A stretch of DNA of 64,000 nucleotides from Thermomonas sp. XSG (GCF_014678725.1 NZ_CP061497.1:124001-188000); one strand, 5' to 3'. Shown: positions 44,852 through 56,953, counted from the first letter of the stretch. Numbers and translations: made by a program. The notes: a model not told the origin generated them from the sequence alone.

Positions 44852-45343
44852 TCAACGGTACGGGGCATCGGCGCCACGGCGCTCGGCGATCTCCGCCTCC
44901 AGGCGGTCGCCGATGGCCAGCAGCTTGGGCTTGGTCAGGATGTTCTGGCCGCGCTGGTCGAAGTGGTACTCGTGCACATGCGTCTCGACGATGGAGTCGG
45001 TCGGGCAGGACTCCTCGCAGAAACCGCAGAAGATGCACTTGAACAGGTCGATCTCGTAGCGGGTGGTACGGCGGGTGCCGTCGTCCGCACGCGGTCCGGC
45101 CTCGATGGTGATCGCCAGCGCCGGGCACACCGCCTCGCACAGCTTGCAGGCGATGCAGCGCTCTTCGCCGTTGGCGTAACGGCGCAGCGCATGCACACCG
45201 CGGAAGCGCGGCGACTGCGGGGTCTTTTCCATCGGGTACATCAGTGTGTACTTGGGACGGAACAGATATTTCAGCGTCAGCCACATGCCGCTGACCAGTT
45301 CCAGCAGCAGCAGGCTCTTGAAGTAGGAAACCACTTTGCTCAT
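44852..45343 (-). CDS. nuoI: NADH-quinone oxidoreductase subunit I
   Basis: 163 residues. Two [4Fe-4S] clusters (N6a and N6b) are held by [12 protein letters not shown] and [12 protein letters not shown]. It carries electrons from the peripheral arm toward N2 and ubiquinone. The amphipathic N-terminus sits on the membrane. The ATG overlaps the nuoH stop (ATGA). Confidence 0.97.
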   Translation of the reverse strand: MSKVVSYFKSLLLLELVSGMWLTLKYLFRPKYTLMYPMEKTPQSPRFRGVHALRRYANGEERCIACKLCEAVCPALAITIEAGPRADDGTRRTTRYEIDLFKCIFCGFCEESCPTDSIVETHVHEYHFDQRGQNILTKPKLLAIGDRLEAEIAERRGADAPYR

Positions 45344-46434
45344 GCCGCCGCTCCCATCATGCCGTCGCCGATCACGCCGAAGTACACCAGCAGCGCGGTC
45401 ACGAAGATCCAGCCGATGGTGATCGGGATGAACACCTTCCAGCCCAGACGCATGATCTGGTCATAGCGGTAGCGCGGGAACGTGGCACGGAACCAGATGA
45501 AGCAGCTGGCGAAGAAGAACACCTTGGCCAGCAGCCACCACCAGCCGTCGACCGACAGCAGCGGAATGCCCCAGCCGCCGAACGGGCTCAGCCAACCGCC
45601 GAGGAAGAAGATCGAGGTCAGGAAGCTGATCAGGATCATGTTCGCGTATTCGGCGAGGAAGAACAGCGCGAACTGCGAACCGGAATATTCCACCATGTGG
45701 CCGGCGACGATCTCCGATTCGCCTTCCACCACGTCGAACGGCGAGCGGTTGGTCTCGGCCACGCCGGAAACGAAATACACCACGAACAGCGGCGCCAGCG
45801 GAATCCAGAACCAGCCCAGGAAGCCCTTGCCGGCCTGCGCCATCACGATGTCGGACAGATTCAGGCTGCCGGCCGCGATCAGCACGCCGACCAGCGAGAA
45901 GCCCATCGCGATCTCATAGCTGATCATCTGCGCCGAGGCACGCATGGCGCCGAGGAAGGCGTACTTCGAGTTCGAGGCCCAGCCGGCGATGATCACGCCG
46001 TAGATGCCCAGCGAGGTCATCGCCAGCAGGTACAGCAGGCCGGCATTGGCATTGGACAGCACCACTTGGGCGTCGAACGGCACCACCGCCCAGGCCGCGC
46101 AGGCCGGCACCAGCGCCAGAAGAGGCGCCAACCGGTACAGCACCGGGTGGGCCACCGTGGGCTGCACCACTTCCTTGAACAGCAGCTTGAATACGTCGGC
46201 GAACGCCTGCAGCACGCCCCAACCCACGTACATGGGTCCGTGGCGGACATGCATCCAGCCGATCAGCTTGCGCTCCCACACCACGTAGAAGGCGACCGCG
46301 ATGATCACCGGCATCAGGATGGCGAGGATCTTCAGCACGATCCACGCCAGCATGCCGACGGTGCCGAAGGACAGCAGCAACTCGCGCAGGGGGTCGATGG
46401 CGTATTGCATCAGGGGATTGCTCGCGATGTTCAT
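45340..46434 (-). CDS. nuoH: NADH-quinone oxidoreductase subunit H
   Basis: 364 residues, eight helices. It forms the quinone-entry site. Diagnostic segments: [52 protein letters not shown] in part (the acidic quinone loop) and [21 protein letters not shown] at 46434 overlaps the nuoG stop (ATGA). Confidence 0.97.
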   Translation of the reverse strand: MNIASNPLMQYAIDPLRELLLSFGTVGMLAWIVLKILAILMPVIIAVAFYVVWERKLIGWMHVRHGPMYVGWGVLQAFADVFKLLFKEVVQPTVAHPVLYRLAPLLALVPACAAWAVVPFDAQVVLSNANAGLLYLLAMTSLGIYGVIIAGWASNSKYAFLGAMRASAQMISYEIAMGFSLVGVLIAAGSLNLSDIVMAQAGKGFLGWFWIPLAPLFVVYFVSGVAETNRSPFDVVEGESEIVAGHMVEYSGSQFALFFLAEYANMILISFLTSIFFLGGWLSPFGGWGIPLLSVDGWWWLLAKVFFFASCFIWFRATFPRYRYDQIMRLGWKVFIPITIGWIFVTALLVYFGVIGDGMMGAAA

Positions 46435-48665
46435 GCGCGCGCGACCTCCAGCTTGGCGGCGGCCAACAGCGGCGCGGTGGCGCCGTAACCGGATTCCACC
46501 CACACACTGCCCGGCGCGACGCGCGGATCGATCGCTACCTGCAGCGTTGCCGTGCCGGCGGCGGTGGCGCACTTCGCCATGACGCCTTCGGCCAACCCCA
46601 ACGCGGAGGCATCGGCCGGGTTCAGCGCGGCACGCGGGCCGCCATTGAGCGGATGTGCCTGCAGCGCGTCGCAGCGGCGGATCACGGCGTCGACGCGGTA
46701 GATCGCGGCCGAGCCCGCCACTTCCAGGCCATTGCCGACCACGGACGCGGACGCACCCCTGGCCACCTGCACCGCCTTCGGCGCAAGCCCTGCACGCAGG
46801 CCGGCCAGATCGGTGAATTCGAAGCCCGGCAGCGCCAGATCACCACCCAGCGCACGCAGCACGCGCCAGCCGGAATGCGCCAGCCCGGGCAGCTTGCCGG
46901 CGGCGACCGCCTGCTGCTCGATGCCGTCGAGGTTGGTTAGGGTGGCGTCGACTTCCGGCAGCGCGCCGATCGGCAGGATCACGTCGGCGACGGCGCGGGT
47001 CGACTGGCAGGCGAACTGGCTGAACGCCACCACCTGCGCGCCACCCAGGGCCTTCAGCGCGAGCTGCTGGTCGGCGAAGTCCAGGCCCGGCTCGATGCCG
47101 TAGATCACATAGGCCTTGCGCGGCTCACGCAGCATCGACTGCGCATCGCACGCGGTCGGCAGCACGCCGAGGCGGGACAGCCCCAGCGCGTTGGCGCCCT
47201 GCGGAATGCGGCACAGCCTGGCGTTCCTGGCCGCCGCGAAGTCGGCGGCGGCCTTGCGGATGGCGGCGGCATGCGGACCGTTCTCGGCCACGCCGCCCAC
47301 GATCACCGCGATGTTGCCGGCATCGCCGACATCCACGGCGGCCAGCGCCGCAGCCAGCTGCGACGGCGGCACGATGGCCTTGGACGCGATGCTGAAGGTG
47401 AAATCGAAATCCACCGGGTTGACCACGTGGATCTTCGCGCCCTTCTTGAAGGCCTTGCGGATGCGCTGGTGCAGCAGCGGCACTTCATGGCGGACGTTGG
47501 AGCCGACGATGACGATGGCGTCGGCCGATTCGATCTCCGCCACCGGCATGCCGAACGCTTCCGCGGCGGCGCCATCGGACAGGTCGAGCTGAGCGATGCG
47601 ATGATCGATGTTGCCGCTGCCCAGCCCAGAGGCGAGGCGAGCCAGCAGCGCACCCTCCTCGTTCGAGGTGGCCGGATGGGCCAGCACGCCTAGCGCGTCG
47701 CCGGCGTTGTCGCGCAGGATCTGCGACGCCATCGCCAGTGCTTCTTCCCAGCTGGCTTCGCGGAAGCCTTCGCCATCGCGGATCAGCGGAGCCGTGGCAC
47801 GGTCGGCAGCAGACAGGCCTTCATGCGCATAGCGGTCTCGATCGGACAGCCAGCACTCGTTCACCGCCTCGTTGTCGCGCGGCACGCTGCGCAGCAGGTC
47901 GCCGCGACGGACGTGGTGGAACAGGTTGCTGCCCAGCGCGTCGTGGTAACCCAGCGACGGCCGCGCGGTCAGCTCCCACGGGCGCGCCTTGAAGCGGAAC
48001 ACCTTGTTGGTCAGCGCGCCCACCGGGCAGACGTCGATGACGTTGCCGGACAGCTCGGTGGTCAGCGGCTTGCCGTCGTAGGTACCGATCTGCAGGTTCT
48101 CGCCGCGGTACATGCCGCCCAGCTCGTAGGTGCCGGCGATTTCCGCGGTCACCCGGATGCAGCGCGTGCAGTGGATGCAGCGGGTCATCTCGCTGGCGAC
48201 CAGCGGGCCGAGGTCTTCGTCCGCCACCGCGCGCTTGCGCTCGACGAAGCGGTTGACCGAGCGGCCGTAGCCCAGCGACAGGTCCTGCAGTTCGCACTCG
48301 CCGCCCTGGTCGCAGACCGGGCAGTCCAGCGGATGATTGATGAGCAGGAACTCCATCACGTTGCGCTGCGCCTTCAGCGCCTTGTCGTTGCGCGTGAAGA
48401 CCTTCATGCCGTCCATCACCGGCGTGGCGCAGGCCGGCGACGGCTTCGGCGCGGCGCGGCCGCCGACCTCGGTGTCCACCAGGCACATGCGGCAGTTGGC
48501 GGCGATCGGCAGCTTCTCGTGGTAGCAGAAACGCGGGATCGGGACGCCGGCCTTGTCGGCGGCCTGGATGATCATCGAACCCTTGGGCGCGGCCATTTCG
48601 ACGCCGTCGATGAAGACGGTGACGTGGTCCGGCGGCAGGTTCGGATTGACGGGTTGTGCGCTCAC
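46431..48665 (-). CDS. nuoG: NADH-quinone oxidoreductase subunit G
   Basis: 744 residues. An N-terminal ferredoxin-like [2Fe-2S] site (RFCYHEKL, then NCRMCLVD), a His-Cys3 [4Fe-4S] site ([18 protein letters not shown]) and a third site [10 protein letters not shown] with CPVGAL are followed by a molybdopterin-oxidoreductase-like domain. The extra N7 cluster cysteines of E. coli NuoG are missing (SLGYHDALG at that place), giving the mitochondrial-type form. The GTG start overlaps the nuoF stop (GTGA). Confidence 0.95.
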   Translation of the reverse strand: MSAQPVNPNLPPDHVTVFIDGVEMAAPKGSMIIQAADKAGVPIPRFCYHEKLPIAANCRMCLVDTEVGGRAAPKPSPACATPVMDGMKVFTRNDKALKAQRNVMEFLLINHPLDCPVCDQGGECELQDLSLGYGRSVNRFVERKRAVADEDLGPLVASEMTRCIHCTRCIRVTAEIAGTYELGGMYRGENLQIGTYDGKPLTTELSGNVIDVCPVGALTNKVFRFKARPWELTARPSLGYHDALGSNLFHHVRRGDLLRSVPRDNEAVNECWLSDRDRYAHEGLSAADRATAPLIRDGEGFREASWEEALAMASQILRDNAGDALGVLAHPATSNEEGALLARLASGLGSGNIDHRIAQLDLSDGAAAEAFGMPVAEIESADAIVIVGSNVRHEVPLLHQRIRKAFKKGAKIHVVNPVDFDFTFSIASKAIVPPSQLAAALAAVDVGDAGNIAVIVGGVAENGPHAAAIRKAAADFAAARNARLCRIPQGANALGLSRLGVLPTACDAQSMLREPRKAYVIYGIEPGLDFADQQLALKALGGAQVVAFSQFACQSTRAVADVILPIGALPEVDATLTNLDGIEQQAVAAGKLPGLAHSGWRVLRALGGDLALPGFEFTDLAGLRAGLAPKAVQVARGASASVVGNGLEVAGSAAIYRVDAVIRRCDALQAHPLNGGPRAALNPADASALGLAEGVMAKCATAAGTATLQVAIDPRVAPGSVWVESGYGATAPLLAAAKLEVARA

Positions 48666-50029
48666 GCAACCACCTTCTCAGCCTTGACCAGCGTGCCTGC
48701 GCGTTCGTCATCGACGTAGAAGCGCTTGTTCACGATGGCGTATTCGAATTCGTGCCAGAAATGACGCAGGAAGCCCTGCACCGGCCACGCCGCGGCCTCG
48801 CCGAAGGCGCAGATGGTGTGACCCTCGATCTGCCCGGCGGCGGCGCGCAGCATGTGCAGGTCGTCCATCGTGGCGTCGAGGTTGGCGATGCGGGTCAGCA
48901 TCCGGTGCATCCAGCCGGTGCCTTCGCGGCACGGGGTGCACTGGCCGCAGCTTTCGGCCTTGTAGAACTGGCTGATGCGCTGGCAGGCGCGGACCATGCA
49001 GGTGGTCTCGTCCATCACCACCACCGCGCCGGAGCCGAGGCCGGAACCGGCCTTCTGGATCGCGTCGTAGTCCATGGTCAGCTGCATCATCGTCTCGCCC
49101 GGCAGCACCGGCATCGACGAACCGCCCGGGATCACCGCCTTGATGCGGTGGCCGTTGCGCATGCCGCCGCACATCTCCAGCAGTTCCGCGAACGGGGTGC
49201 CCAGGCGGATTTCGTGGTTGCCCGGACTGGCCACGTGGCCGGAGACCGAGAAGATCTTGCAGCCGCCGTTGTTGGGCTTGCCCAGCGACATGAACCATTC
49301 GGGGCCGTTGCGCACGATCGCCGGCACCGAGGCGTAGGTCTCGGTGTTGTTGATCGTGGTCGGCTTGCCGTACAGGCCGAAGTTGGCCGGGAACGGCGGC
49401 TTGTAGCGCGGCTGGCCCTTCTTGCCTTCCAGCGATTCCATCAGCGCGGTTTCCTCGCCGCAGATGTAGGCGCCCGCGCCCAGCGCGTTGTGGATGTCGA
49501 TGTCGATGCCGCTGCCGAGGATGTTCTTGCCCAGCCAGCCGTGCTTGTAGGCTTCCGCCAGCGCCTCTTCGATGTGCTCGAAGGGCTCGTGGTGGAACTC
49601 GCCGCGCATGTAGTTGTAGGCGACCTTGGTATTGGTCGCGTAGCAGGCGATGGCCAGGCCTTCCAGCACGGCGTGCGGGTTGTAGCGCAGGATGTCGCGG
49701 TCCTTGCAGGTGCCCGGCTCGGATTCGTCCGAGTTGCACAGGATGTACTTCTCGCCATCGTGCTTGGGCATGAAGCTCCACTTCAGCCCGGTCGGGAAGC
49801 CCGCGCCACCGCGGCCACGCAGGCCGGACGCCTTGACCATCTCGATGATGTCGGCCGGCGGGATCTTCTCGGTCAGCACCTTGCGCAGCGCCTGGTAGCC
49901 ACCGGTCTTGAGGTAGTTCTCGTACGACCACGGCTTGTCGAAGTGCAGCGTCGTGTAGACCGCCTGGTGTTCCTTCGGCGCCGGGCCGACCGGGCCGTAA
50001 CCTTCCGAATAGTGCGAATGTCCGCCCAT
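48662..50029 (-). CDS. nuoF: NADH-quinone oxidoreductase subunit F
   Basis: 455 residues. It holds FMN and the NADH site plus [4Fe-4S] cluster N3. Glycine-rich FMN loop [20 protein letters not shown]-site segment [16 protein letters not shown] and cluster cysteines [12 protein letters not shown] with a later HTICAFG are all present. Start ATG at 50029 overlaps the nuoE stop (TGATG). Confidence 0.97.
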   Translation of the reverse strand: MGGHSHYSEGYGPVGPAPKEHQAVYTTLHFDKPWSYENYLKTGGYQALRKVLTEKIPPADIIEMVKASGLRGRGGAGFPTGLKWSFMPKHDGEKYILCNSDESEPGTCKDRDILRYNPHAVLEGLAIACYATNTKVAYNYMRGEFHHEPFEHIEEALAEAYKHGWLGKNILGSGIDIDIHNALGAGAYICGEETALMESLEGKKGQPRYKPPFPANFGLYGKPTTINNTETYASVPAIVRNGPEWFMSLGKPNNGGCKIFSVSGHVASPGNHEIRLGTPFAELLEMCGGMRNGHRIKAVIPGGSSMPVLPGETMMQLTMDYDAIQKAGSGLGSGAVVVMDETTCMVRACQRISQFYKAESCGQCTPCREGTGWMHRMLTRIANLDATMDDLHMLRAAAGQIEGHTICAFGEAAAWPVQGFLRHFWHEFEYAIVNKRFYVDDERAGTLVKAEKVVA

Positions 50030-50556
50030 CACTTCAGCCCGTCCAGCAGCTCGTCCACCTTCGCGAGGTCGAGCTTCTCGTGGTAATGCCCGTTGATGAC
50101 CACCACCGGCGCACCGCAGCACGCCGCGACGCATTCTTCCTCGCGCTTGAGGTAGACGCGGCCGTCGGCGGACGACTCGCCCAGCTTGCAGCCCAGCTTC
50201 TGCTCGGCATGCGCCACCAGCGCTTCGGCGCCGTTGAGCCAGCAACTGATGTTGGTGCAGAACGCCACGTTGTTGCGGGCGACCGGCTTGGTCTCGAACA
50301 TCGAATAGAAGGTGGCGACCTCGTAGGCCCACACCGGCGGCAGGTCCAGGTACTTGGCCACGGCCGCGATCAGTTCATCGGTCAGCCAGCCGCCGTTCTG
50401 TTCCTGCGCGGCGAACAGGCCCTGCAGCACCGCGGAGCGCTTGCGCTCCGGCGGGAATTTGGTCAACCAGTGGTCGATATGCGCGCGCGTCGCGTCCGAC
50501 AGTGCCACCATCGGATCGACATTGCGGCAGGCTTCGAAATTGCCCGTCGCTTTCAT
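50029..50556 (-). CDS. nuoE: NADH-quinone oxidoreductase subunit E
   Basis: 175 residues, thioredoxin-like [2Fe-2S] subunit (N1a). The four cluster cysteines occur as CTNISC and CVAACC segments. [19 protein letters not shown], then EVATFYSMF, is the family core. Start overlaps the nuoD stop (ATGA). Confidence 0.97.
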   Translation of the reverse strand: MKATGNFEACRNVDPMVALSDATRAHIDHWLTKFPPERKRSAVLQGLFAAQEQNGGWLTDELIAAVAKYLDLPPVWAYEVATFYSMFETKPVARNNVAFCTNISCWLNGAEALVAHAEQKLGCKLGESSADGRVYLKREEECVAACCGAPVVVINGHYHEKLDLAKVDELLDGLK

Positions 50557-51863
50557 CGGTCAACCTCACCAAACACGATGTCATAGGTGCCGATCATCGC
50601 CACCACGTCGGACAGCATGTGTCCCTTCGTGATTTCGTCCATCGACGAGAGATGGGCAAAGCCCGGCGCGCGCAGGTGCACGCGGAACGGCTTGTTAGCG
50701 CCGTCGCTGACCAGGTAGCAGCCGAACTCGCCCTTGGGCGCTTCCACCGCGGCGTAAGTCTCGCCGGCGGGCACGCAATAGCCCTCGGTGAACAGCTTGA
50801 AGTGGTGGATCAGCGCTTCCATGCTCTGCTTCATGTCCGCGCGCGACGGCGGCGCAACCTTGTAGTTGTCCAGCATCACCGGACCTGGGTTGGCCCGCAG
50901 CCACGCAACGCACTGCGCGATGATCCGGTTGGACTGGCGCATCTCGGCCATGCGCACCAGATAGCGGTCGTAGCAGTCGCCGTTGACGCCCACCGGGATG
51001 TCGAAATCGACTTCCGCATACTTGGCGTAGGGCTGCTTCTTGCGCAGGTCCCACTCGATGCCGGAGCCGCGCAGCATCGCGCCGCTCATGCCCCAGGCCT
51101 TGGCCTGTTCCGGGGTGACCACGCCGATGCCGACGGTGCGCTGCTTCCAGATGCGGTTGTCGGTGAGCAGCGTCTCGTATTCGTCCATCCGCGCCGGGAA
51201 GTCGCGGGTGAACTGCTCGAGGAAATCGAGCAGCGAGCCCTCACGCCACTCGTTGAAGCGCTTGAGCTTCGCGCCGTTGCGCCACGGCGACTCCTTGTAC
51301 TTCGGCATCCTGTCCGGCAGGTCGCGGTAGACGCCGCCCGGACGGTAGTAGGCCGCGTGCATGCGCGCGCCGGAGACCGCCTCGTAGCAGTCCATCAGCT
51401 CTTCGCGCTCGCGGAACGCGTACAGGAACACCGCCATCGCGCCGAGGTCGAGCCCGTTCGATCCCAGCCACATCAGGTGGTTGAGGATGCGGGTGATCTC
51501 GTCGAACATCGTGCGGATCCACTGCGCGCGTTCCGGCGCCTCGATCCCCATCAGGTTCTCGATGGCGCGCACGTAGGCGTGCTCGTTGCACATCATCGAC
51601 ACGTAGTCCAGCCGGTCCATGTACGGGATCGACTGGTTGAACGGCTTGGACTCGGCCAGCTTCTCGGTGCCGCGATGCAGCAGCCCGACGTGCGGGTCGC
51701 AGCGGCGCACCACCTCGCCGTCCATTTCCAGAATCAGGCGCAGCACGCCGTGCGCGGCCGGATGCTGCGGGCCGAAGTTCAGCGTGTAGTTGCGGATTTC
51801 CTGCGCCGCTTCCGCCGGATTGCTGGCGAAAGTGTCGCTGCCGGGATGCAGGACGTCGCTCAT
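50553..51863 (-). CDS. nuoD: NADH-quinone oxidoreductase subunit D
   Basis: 436 residues, the 49-kDa-type subunit that forms the quinone pocket with Nuo[34 protein letters not shown] and [14 protein letters not shown] are strongly conserved family segments. The start overlaps the nuoC stop (ATGA). Not fused to NuoC, unlike E. coli NuoCD. Confidence 0.97.
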   Translation of the reverse strand: MSDVLHPGSDTFASNPAEAAQEIRNYTLNFGPQHPAAHGVLRLILEMDGEVVRRCDPHVGLLHRGTEKLAESKPFNQSIPYMDRLDYVSMMCNEHAYVRAIENLMGIEAPERAQWIRTMFDEITRILNHLMWLGSNGLDLGAMAVFLYAFREREELMDCYEAVSGARMHAAYYRPGGVYRDLPDRMPKYKESPWRNGAKLKRFNEWREGSLLDFLEQFTRDFPARMDEYETLLTDNRIWKQRTVGIGVVTPEQAKAWGMSGAMLRGSGIEWDLRKKQPYAKYAEVDFDIPVGVNGDCYDRYLVRMAEMRQSNRIIAQCVAWLRANPGPVMLDNYKVAPPSRADMKQSMEALIHHFKLFTEGYCVPAGETYAAVEAPKGEFGCYLVSDGANKPFRVHLRAPGFAHLSSMDEITKGHMLSDVVAMIGTYDIVFGEVDR

Positions 51864-52615
51864 CGGCGCGCCTCCCGCTGCAGGATGCGGTTGTCGCGCT
51901 CGGCCTCGGCGGTCGCGAAGCGGGCGTCGTCGCGGATCACGCGGGCCACGCCCACGCGCGGCTCCACGCTGGTGACGGGCTCATACACCACGCGCTTCTT
52001 CTCCTCGTCGTAGCGCACTTCCACGTTGCCGATCAGCGGGAAGTCCTTGCGGAACGGATGGCCCACGAAACCGTAGTCGGTCAGGATCCGGCGCAGGTCG
52101 GGATGGCCGTCGAACACCACGCCGAACAGGTCGAACGCCTCGCGCTCGAACCAGTTGGCGCCGGGCCACAGGCCGGTCACCGACGGCACCACCGGCACGC
52201 CATCGTCCGGCGCGAAAACCCGCACGCGCAGGCGCAGGTTGCGGGGGATAGACAGCAGCTGCAGCACCACCGCGAAGCGGCGGCTGGCGCGTTCGTCGGA
52301 GACGACCCGGGTGCCGGCCTCGTGACTGGGCGACTCGCCCCAGTTGAAGCGCCCGGGGCCCTGCCCTTCGACGCCACGGCTGAAACCTTCGGACGAGACA
52401 CCGACGGTGTCCCATTCATCGCTGCCGTAGCCCAGGTAGTCGACGCCGCACAGGTCGGTGAAGGTGTCGAAGCCGAACTCGTCGCGCAGCGCCTGGCAGG
52501 CGGCAAGGTAATCGGCCGGCGCCACCTCGAGGGTGACCTCGCCGCGCGGCAGCGCGACCTGCACCGCCTGCACTCCGAAACGCGCGGCCAGCTGTTCGGA
52601 CAGTTGCCTGCTCAT
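51860..52615 (-). CDS. nuoC: NADH-quinone oxidoreductase subunit C with insertion
   Basis: 251 residues, 30-kDa-type subunit. The conserved C-terminal region [22 protein letters not shown] and [17 protein letters not shown] is present. Residues about 66-111 form a Gly/Ser-rich insertion ([19 protein letters not shown] and following) between the two halves of the core, which I recall from xanthomonad homologues but not from E. coli. The start overlaps the nuoB stop (ATGA). Confidence 0.94.
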   Translation of the reverse strand: MSRQLSEQLAARFGVQAVQVALPRGEVTLEVAPADYLAACQALRDEFGFDTFTDLCGVDYLGYGSDEWDTVGVSSEGFSRGVEGQGPGRFNWGESPSHEAGTRVVSDERASRRFAVVLQLLSIPRNLRLRVRVFAPDDGVPVVPSVTGLWPGANWFEREAFDLFGVVFDGHPDLRRILTDYGFVGHPFRKDFPLIGNVEVRYDEEKKRVVYEPVTSVEPRVGVARVIRDDARFATAEAERDNRILQREARR

Positions 52616-53202
52616 GCGCGCGCGCCCTCCGGCTTGGGCGTCCGCGAATACGGATTCTGTTCCATCCGGCGGATCTTCTTCTGCAGCTGCAGGATGCCGT
52701 ACACCAGCGCCTCGGCGGTCGGCGGACAGCCCGGCACGTACACGTCGACGGGGACCACGCGGTCGCAGCCGCGCACCACCGAGTAGGAGTAGTGGTAGTA
52801 GCCGCCGCCGTTGGCGCAGCTGCCCATGGAGATCACCCACTTGGGGTCGGGCATCTGGTCATAGACCTTACGCAGCGCCGGGGCCATCTTGTTGACCAGG
52901 GTGCCGGCCACGATCATCACGTCGGACTGGCGCGGCGACGGGCGGAACACCACGCCGTAGCGGTCCATGTCCAGGCGCGCCGCGCCCGCCTGCATCATTT
53001 CCACCGCGCAGCAGGCCAAGCCGAAGGTCATCGGCCACATCGAACCGGTGCGCGCCCAGTTCCACAGCGCGTCGAGGCTGGTGGTGACGTAGCCGTTCTG
53101 CAACAGCGGGTTGTCGCCCTCGGGACGCAGGATGTCATCCAGCCGCCCTTCCGGCAGCGGGTTGCTGGCGGCTTCCAGAACTGATTGGACGATATTGCTC
53201 AT
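52612..53202 (-). CDS. nuoB: NADH-quinone oxidoreductase subunit B
   Basis: 196 residues. It carries cluster N2, with the adjacent cysteines in [11 protein letters not shown] and further cysteines in MGSCANGGG and [11 protein letters not shown]. The N-terminus precedes the core by about 50 residues. The start overlaps the nuoA stop (ATGA). Confidence 0.97.
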   Translation of the reverse strand: MSNIVQSVLEAASNPLPEGRLDDILRPEGDNPLLQNGYVTTSLDALWNWARTGSMWPMTFGLACCAVEMMQAGAARLDMDRYGVVFRPSPRQSDVMIVAGTLVNKMAPALRKVYDQMPDPKWVISMGSCANGGGYYHYSYSVVRGCDRVVPVDVYVPGCPPTAEALVYGILQLQKKIRRMEQNPYSRTPKPEGARA

Positions 53203-53555
53203 TCCCACTCCAGCGCGCCGCGCTTCCACACGTACACGAAGCCGATCACCAGCAGCGTGAGGAACACGCCCATCTCGATCAGGCCGAACACCCCCAGCTC
53301 GCGGAACACCACGGCCCAAGGGAAGACGAAGGCGATTTCCAGGTCGAACACGATGAACAGGATCGCGACCAGGTAGTAGCGCACGTCGAACGGCATGCGC
53401 GCGTTCTCGAAGGCGCCGAAGCCGCACTCGTAGGGCGAGAGTTTTTCGCCGGAGGGCCGCTTGGGACCGAGGACGTTGCCGACGATGATCAGGGCGATGC
53501 CGATCCCGGTGGCGACGATCAAAAACAGCAGGGTGGGCAGGTATTCGGCCAGCAC
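53199..53555 (-). CDS. nuoA: NADH-quinone oxidoreductase subunit A
   Basis: 118 residues, three helices. The loop [22 protein letters not shown] and [13 protein letters not shown] are diagnostic. The start is a GTG at 53555, the only start that keeps the full first helix. It is the first gene of the 14-gene nuo operon; an inverted repeat lies 32 bases upstream. Confidence 0.96.
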   Translation of the reverse strand: MLAEYLPTLLFLIVATGIGIALIIVGNVLGPKRPSGEKLSPYECGFGAFENARMPFDVRYYLVAILFIVFDLEIAFVFPWAVVFRELGVFGLIEMGVFLTLLVIGFVYVWKRGALEWE

Positions 53556-53889
53556 GCTTGCCTCTTCTAGTTGTTCGTGGGCTTGCCGGCCATGATGGCC
53601 GCTCGCTAACAGCCGCGCATTCTAACCGCCGGGATACCACCGCGGCCATACCTTCACGACCAAATGCACGCGAAGTGCGCACGATTTTGCACTCGGGCGC
53701 ACCCGCAAGCGCACAGCACAAGAATCGTTCGCATCCACGGCCGGCAAAATACCCGGATCGATTCCCCAGGCATCGCACGGCCGCTTCCGCCACCTGCCCC
53801 GGGCATCTTGCGGATTGGAGCCCGTACTCGTGACATGGCGCGTACAATGCGTGCCCCCTTAACCTTCGGCGATTCCGCCCCAAGGCAAC
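53556..53889. other. Divergent nuoA/DEAD-helicase intergenic region
   Basis: 334 bases without a gene; no tRNA is present. It holds a 15-base inverted repeat CGGCCAT-G-ATGGCCG (53587-53601) near nuoA, a weaker AGTGC/GCACT repeat near 53673-53692 and a -10-like TACAAT at 53843-53848 facing the helicase gene, with no good -35 at 17 bases. No nuo promoter could be fixed by eye. Confidence 0.5.
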
Positions 53890-55701
53890 ATGAGCGCCGA
53901 CAACGCGACCCTGCTGTTCACCGACCTCGGCCTGCCCGAGACCCTGCTGGCCGCCCTGCGCGACGTCGGCTATGAGTCACCCTCCCCGATCCAGGCCGCG
54001 ACCATCCCGCCGCTGCTGGAAGGCCGCGACGTGCTGGGCCAGGCCCAGACCGGCACCGGCAAGACCGCCGCGTTCGCCCTGCCCGCGCTGTCGCGGCTCG
54101 ACGCCCCAGCCGGCAAGCCACAGGTGCTGGTGCTGGCCCCGACCCGCGAGCTGGCGATCCAGGTGGCGGAGGCGTTCCAGACTTATGCCAAGCACATCCC
54201 CGGCTTCCAGATCCTGCCGATCTACGGCGGCCAGGGCTACGGCCCGCAGCTGCATGCGCTCAAGCGCGGCGTGCACGTGGTGGTCGGCACCCCCGGCCGC
54301 GTCATCGACCACCTGGAGCGCGGCACGCTGGACCTGTCCTCGCTGCGCATGCTGGTGCTGGACGAGGCCGACGAAATGCTGCGGATGGGCTTCATCGACG
54401 ACGTCGAAGCCATCCTCAAGAAGACGCCCGAGACCCGCCAGGTGGCGCTGTTCTCCGCCACCATGCCGGCGCCGATCAAGCGGATCGCCCAGACCTACCT
54501 GAAGGACCCGGTGGAAATCGCCATCAAGGCGCAGACCACCACCGCCGCCAGCATCCGCCAGCGCTACTGGATGGTCAGCGGCGTCAACAAGCTGGACGCG
54601 CTGACCCGGATCATGGAAGCCGAGCCGTTCGACGCGATGATCATCTTCGCGCGCACCAAACTGGGTACCGACGAGCTGGCCGAAAAGCTGGCGGCGCGCG
54701 GCTTCAGCGCCGCGGCGATCAATGGCGACGTGGAACAGAAAACCCGCGAGCGCACCATCCAGCGCCTGAAGGAAGGCCAGATCGACGTGCTGGTGGCCAC
54801 CGACGTGGCCGCGCGCGGGTTGGACGTGGAGCGGATCAGCCACGTGCTGAACTACGACATCCCCTACGACACCGAGAGCTACGTCCACCGCATCGGCCGC
54901 ACCGGCCGCGCCGGCCGCAGCGGCGAGGCGATCCTGTTCGTGGCGCCGCGTGAGCGCGGCATGCTGGGCGCGATCGAGCGCGCCACCCGGCAGAAGATCG
55001 AGCAGATGAACCTGCCCAGCGTGGACGCGGTGAACGAGCGCCGCGTGGCGAAGTTCCTCGACAAGATCGACGCTGCGTTGGGCAGTGACGACCTGTCGGT
55101 GTTCCGCGGTCTGGTGGAGCGCTACGAGCAGGAAAAGAACGTGCCGGCGGTGGAGATCGCCGCGGCGCTGGCCAAGCTGGTGCAGGGCAAGACGCCGTTG
55201 TTGTTGCCCAAGCCGGCCGTGCCGGAAAAACCCTTCACCGCGGGCGAAGGCCGCCCGCAGCGGAGCGAGCGCCCCGCGCGCGAGCCGCGTGAACGCACCC
55301 CGCGCGAGCCGCTGCCGGCCGATGTGGGCATGCGCACGTACCGTATCGAAGTGGGCTACCAGCACGGCGCGCAGCCGGGGCATATCGTCGGCGCGATCGC
55401 CAACGAGGCGGACCTGGAATCGCGCTACATCGGCCGCATCGACATCCGCGATGATTACACCCTGGTCGATCTGCCCGAGGGGATGCCGCCGGAGCTGCTG
55501 GAACACCTGCAGCAGGTGCGGGTGGCGAGCAAGCCGCTGCGGATGAAGCCGGCCAGCGACGCCGATATCGACGCACCGAAGCGCAAGCGCAGCTTCGGTC
55601 CGCCGCGCGACGGCGACCGCCCCGGTGGTCCGCGCAAACCCGGCGGGTTCAAGCCCGGCGGACGCAAACCGGGCGGATTCAAGCCGCGCGGGCCGCGCTG
55701 A
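53890..55701 (+). CDS. deaD: DeaD/CsdA-type DEAD-box RNA helicase
   Basis: 603 residues. Helicase core about 10-370 with Q motif, Walker [16 protein letters not shown] box [12 protein letters not shown] motif FSATMP and motif [14 protein letters not shown] DbpA/CsdA-like RNA-binding domain follows near 475-550 ([22 protein letters not shown]). The tail is basic and Pro/Gly-rich, with repeated KPGGFKPGG-type units. Such helicases help ribosome assembly and cold adaptation. Single gene; the next coding sequence starts 30 bases later. Confidence 0.93.
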   Translation: MSADNATLLFTDLGLPETLLAALRDVGYESPSPIQAATIPPLLEGRDVLGQAQTGTGKTAAFALPALSRLDAPAGKPQVLVLAPTRELAIQVAEAFQTYAKHIPGFQILPIYGGQGYGPQLHALKRGVHVVVGTPGRVIDHLERGTLDLSSLRMLVLDEADEMLRMGFIDDVEAILKKTPETRQVALFSATMPAPIKRIAQTYLKDPVEIAIKAQTTTAASIRQRYWMVSGVNKLDALTRIMEAEPFDAMIIFARTKLGTDELAEKLAARGFSAAAINGDVEQKTRERTIQRLKEGQIDVLVATDVAARGLDVERISHVLNYDIPYDTESYVHRIGRTGRAGRSGEAILFVAPRERGMLGAIERATRQKIEQMNLPSVDAVNERRVAKFLDKIDAALGSDDLSVFRGLVERYEQEKNVPAVEIAAALAKLVQGKTPLLLPKPAVPEKPFTAGEGRPQRSERPAREPRERTPREPLPADVGMRTYRIEVGYQHGAQPGHIVGAIANEADLESRYIGRIDIRDDYTLVDLPEGMPPELLEHLQQVRVASKPLRMKPASDADIDAPKRKRSFGPPRDGDRPGGPRKPGGFKPGGRKPGGFKPRGPR

Positions 55702-55731
55702 TCGCCCACTTGCTGCCCTGATTGTCCGCGG

Positions 55732-56931
55732 ATGACGCCCGCATCCCACTGCGATGCCGTCGTCATCGGTGCTGGCGCCGCCGGCCTGATGTGCGCGCTG
55801 GCGGCCAGCCGGCGCGGTCTGCGCGTGCTCGTCGTCGACCACGCCAACAAGGTCGGCAAGAAGATCCTGATGTCCGGCGGCGGACGGTGCAATTTCACCA
55901 ATACCGGCACCACGCCCGCCAACTATCTGTCGGCCAACCCACACTTCTGCAAGTCGGCGCTGGCCCGCTACACGCCCTGGCATTTCATCGAGATGGTGGA
56001 GCGGCACGGCATCGCCTACCACGAGAAAGAGCTGGGCCAGCTGTTCTGCGACGAGTCCTCCAGGCAGATCGTGGCGATGCTGCTGGCCGAATGCGCCGAC
56101 GCGGGGGTGGAGATCCGCACCCATTGCGCCATCGAGCGGGTGGAACACACCGACGCCGGCCGCTTCCGCCTGGATACCGTGCAGGGGCGCTTCGAAGCCG
56201 CCTCGCTGGTGGTGGCCAGCGGCGGCCTGTCGATCCCCAGCATGGGCGCCAGCGGCTTCGGCTACCAGCTCGCACAGCAGTTCGGCCACGCCGTGCTGCC
56301 GACGCGTGCCGGGTTGGTACCGCTGACCCTGAGCGGCAAGCATGCGGAGCGGCTGCACGACCTGGCCGGCGTGGCGCTGCCGGTGGAAGCCCGCTGCAAT
56401 GGCGCCAGCTTCCGCAACTTCATGCTGGTCACCCACCGCGGCATCAGCGGTCCGGCGATCCTGCAGATCTCCAACTACTGGCAGCCGGGCGACGACCTGC
56501 GTCTGGACCTGTTGCCGGCAACCGACGTCGATGCGCTGCTGCGCGACTGGCAGCAATCGCGGCGCGACGCCGAACTTAAGACGCTGTTGGCCGAGGTGTT
56601 GCCCAAGCGCTTCGCCCAACGGCTGTGCGAGCACTGGCTGGCCAGCAAACCGCTGCGCCAGTACACCCCGCGCGAGCTGGACGGCATCGCCGCGCTGCTG
56701 CGCGACTGGCCGCTGGTAGCCAGCGGCACCGAAGGCTACCGCACCGCCGAGGTGACCCTGGGCGGCGTGGACACCGACGGCCTGTCGTCCAGTACGATGA
56801 TGTCGCGCCACGTGCCGGGCCTGCATTTCATCGGCGAGGTCGTGGACGTCACCGGCTGGCTGGGCGGCTACAACTTCCAGTGGGCTTGGGCCAGCGGCCA
56901 CGCGGCCGGACAGGCGCTGGGCGGGCCCTGA
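55732..56931 (+). CDS. HI0933/YhiN-family FAD-dependent oxidoreductase
   Basis: 399 residues. N-terminal FAD-binding fold DAVVIGAGAAGLMCALAASRRG, then KVGKKILMSGGGRCNFTN, which is the HI0933-family signature; C-terminal GTEGYRTAEVTLGGVDTD and GEVVDVTGWLGGYNFQWAWASG close the FAD site. The physiological substrate of this family is not settled. It follows the helicase gene closely and faces a trhO-containing pair. A distant paralogue lies at 57931-59178. Confidence 0.88.
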   Translation: MTPASHCDAVVIGAGAAGLMCALAASRRGLRVLVVDHANKVGKKILMSGGGRCNFTNTGTTPANYLSANPHFCKSALARYTPWHFIEMVERHGIAYHEKELGQLFCDESSRQIVAMLLAECADAGVEIRTHCAIERVEHTDAGRFRLDTVQGRFEAASLVVASGGLSIPSMGASGFGYQLAQQFGHAVLPTRAGLVPLTLSGKHAERLHDLAGVALPVEARCNGASFRNFMLVTHRGISGPAILQISNYWQPGDDLRLDLLPATDVDALLRDWQQSRRDAELKTLLAEVLPKRFAQRLCEHWLASKPLRQYTPRELDGIAALLRDWPLVASGTEGYRTAEVTLGGVDTDGLSSSTMMSRHVPGLHFIGEVVDVTGWLGGYNFQWAWASGHAAGQALGGP

Positions 56932-56953
56932 GGCGGACGCGGCGCCGCCCGAG

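Noticed and set aside
53556-53889. Search for a tRNA-Leu or secG remnant before nuoA
   Set aside because: Some gammaproteobacteria have these upstream of nuo, but no cloverleaf, T-loop sequence or small coding frame is visible here.
55620-55700. Short direct repeats at the end of the helicase gene
   Set aside because: They encode the KPGGFKPGG-type basic tail of the protein and are not a CRISPR or mobile repeat.
53977-56901. Long minus-strand open frame of about 970 codons
   Set aside because: It is antisense to the DEAD-box helicase and the flavoprotein genes, with no recognisable motifs.
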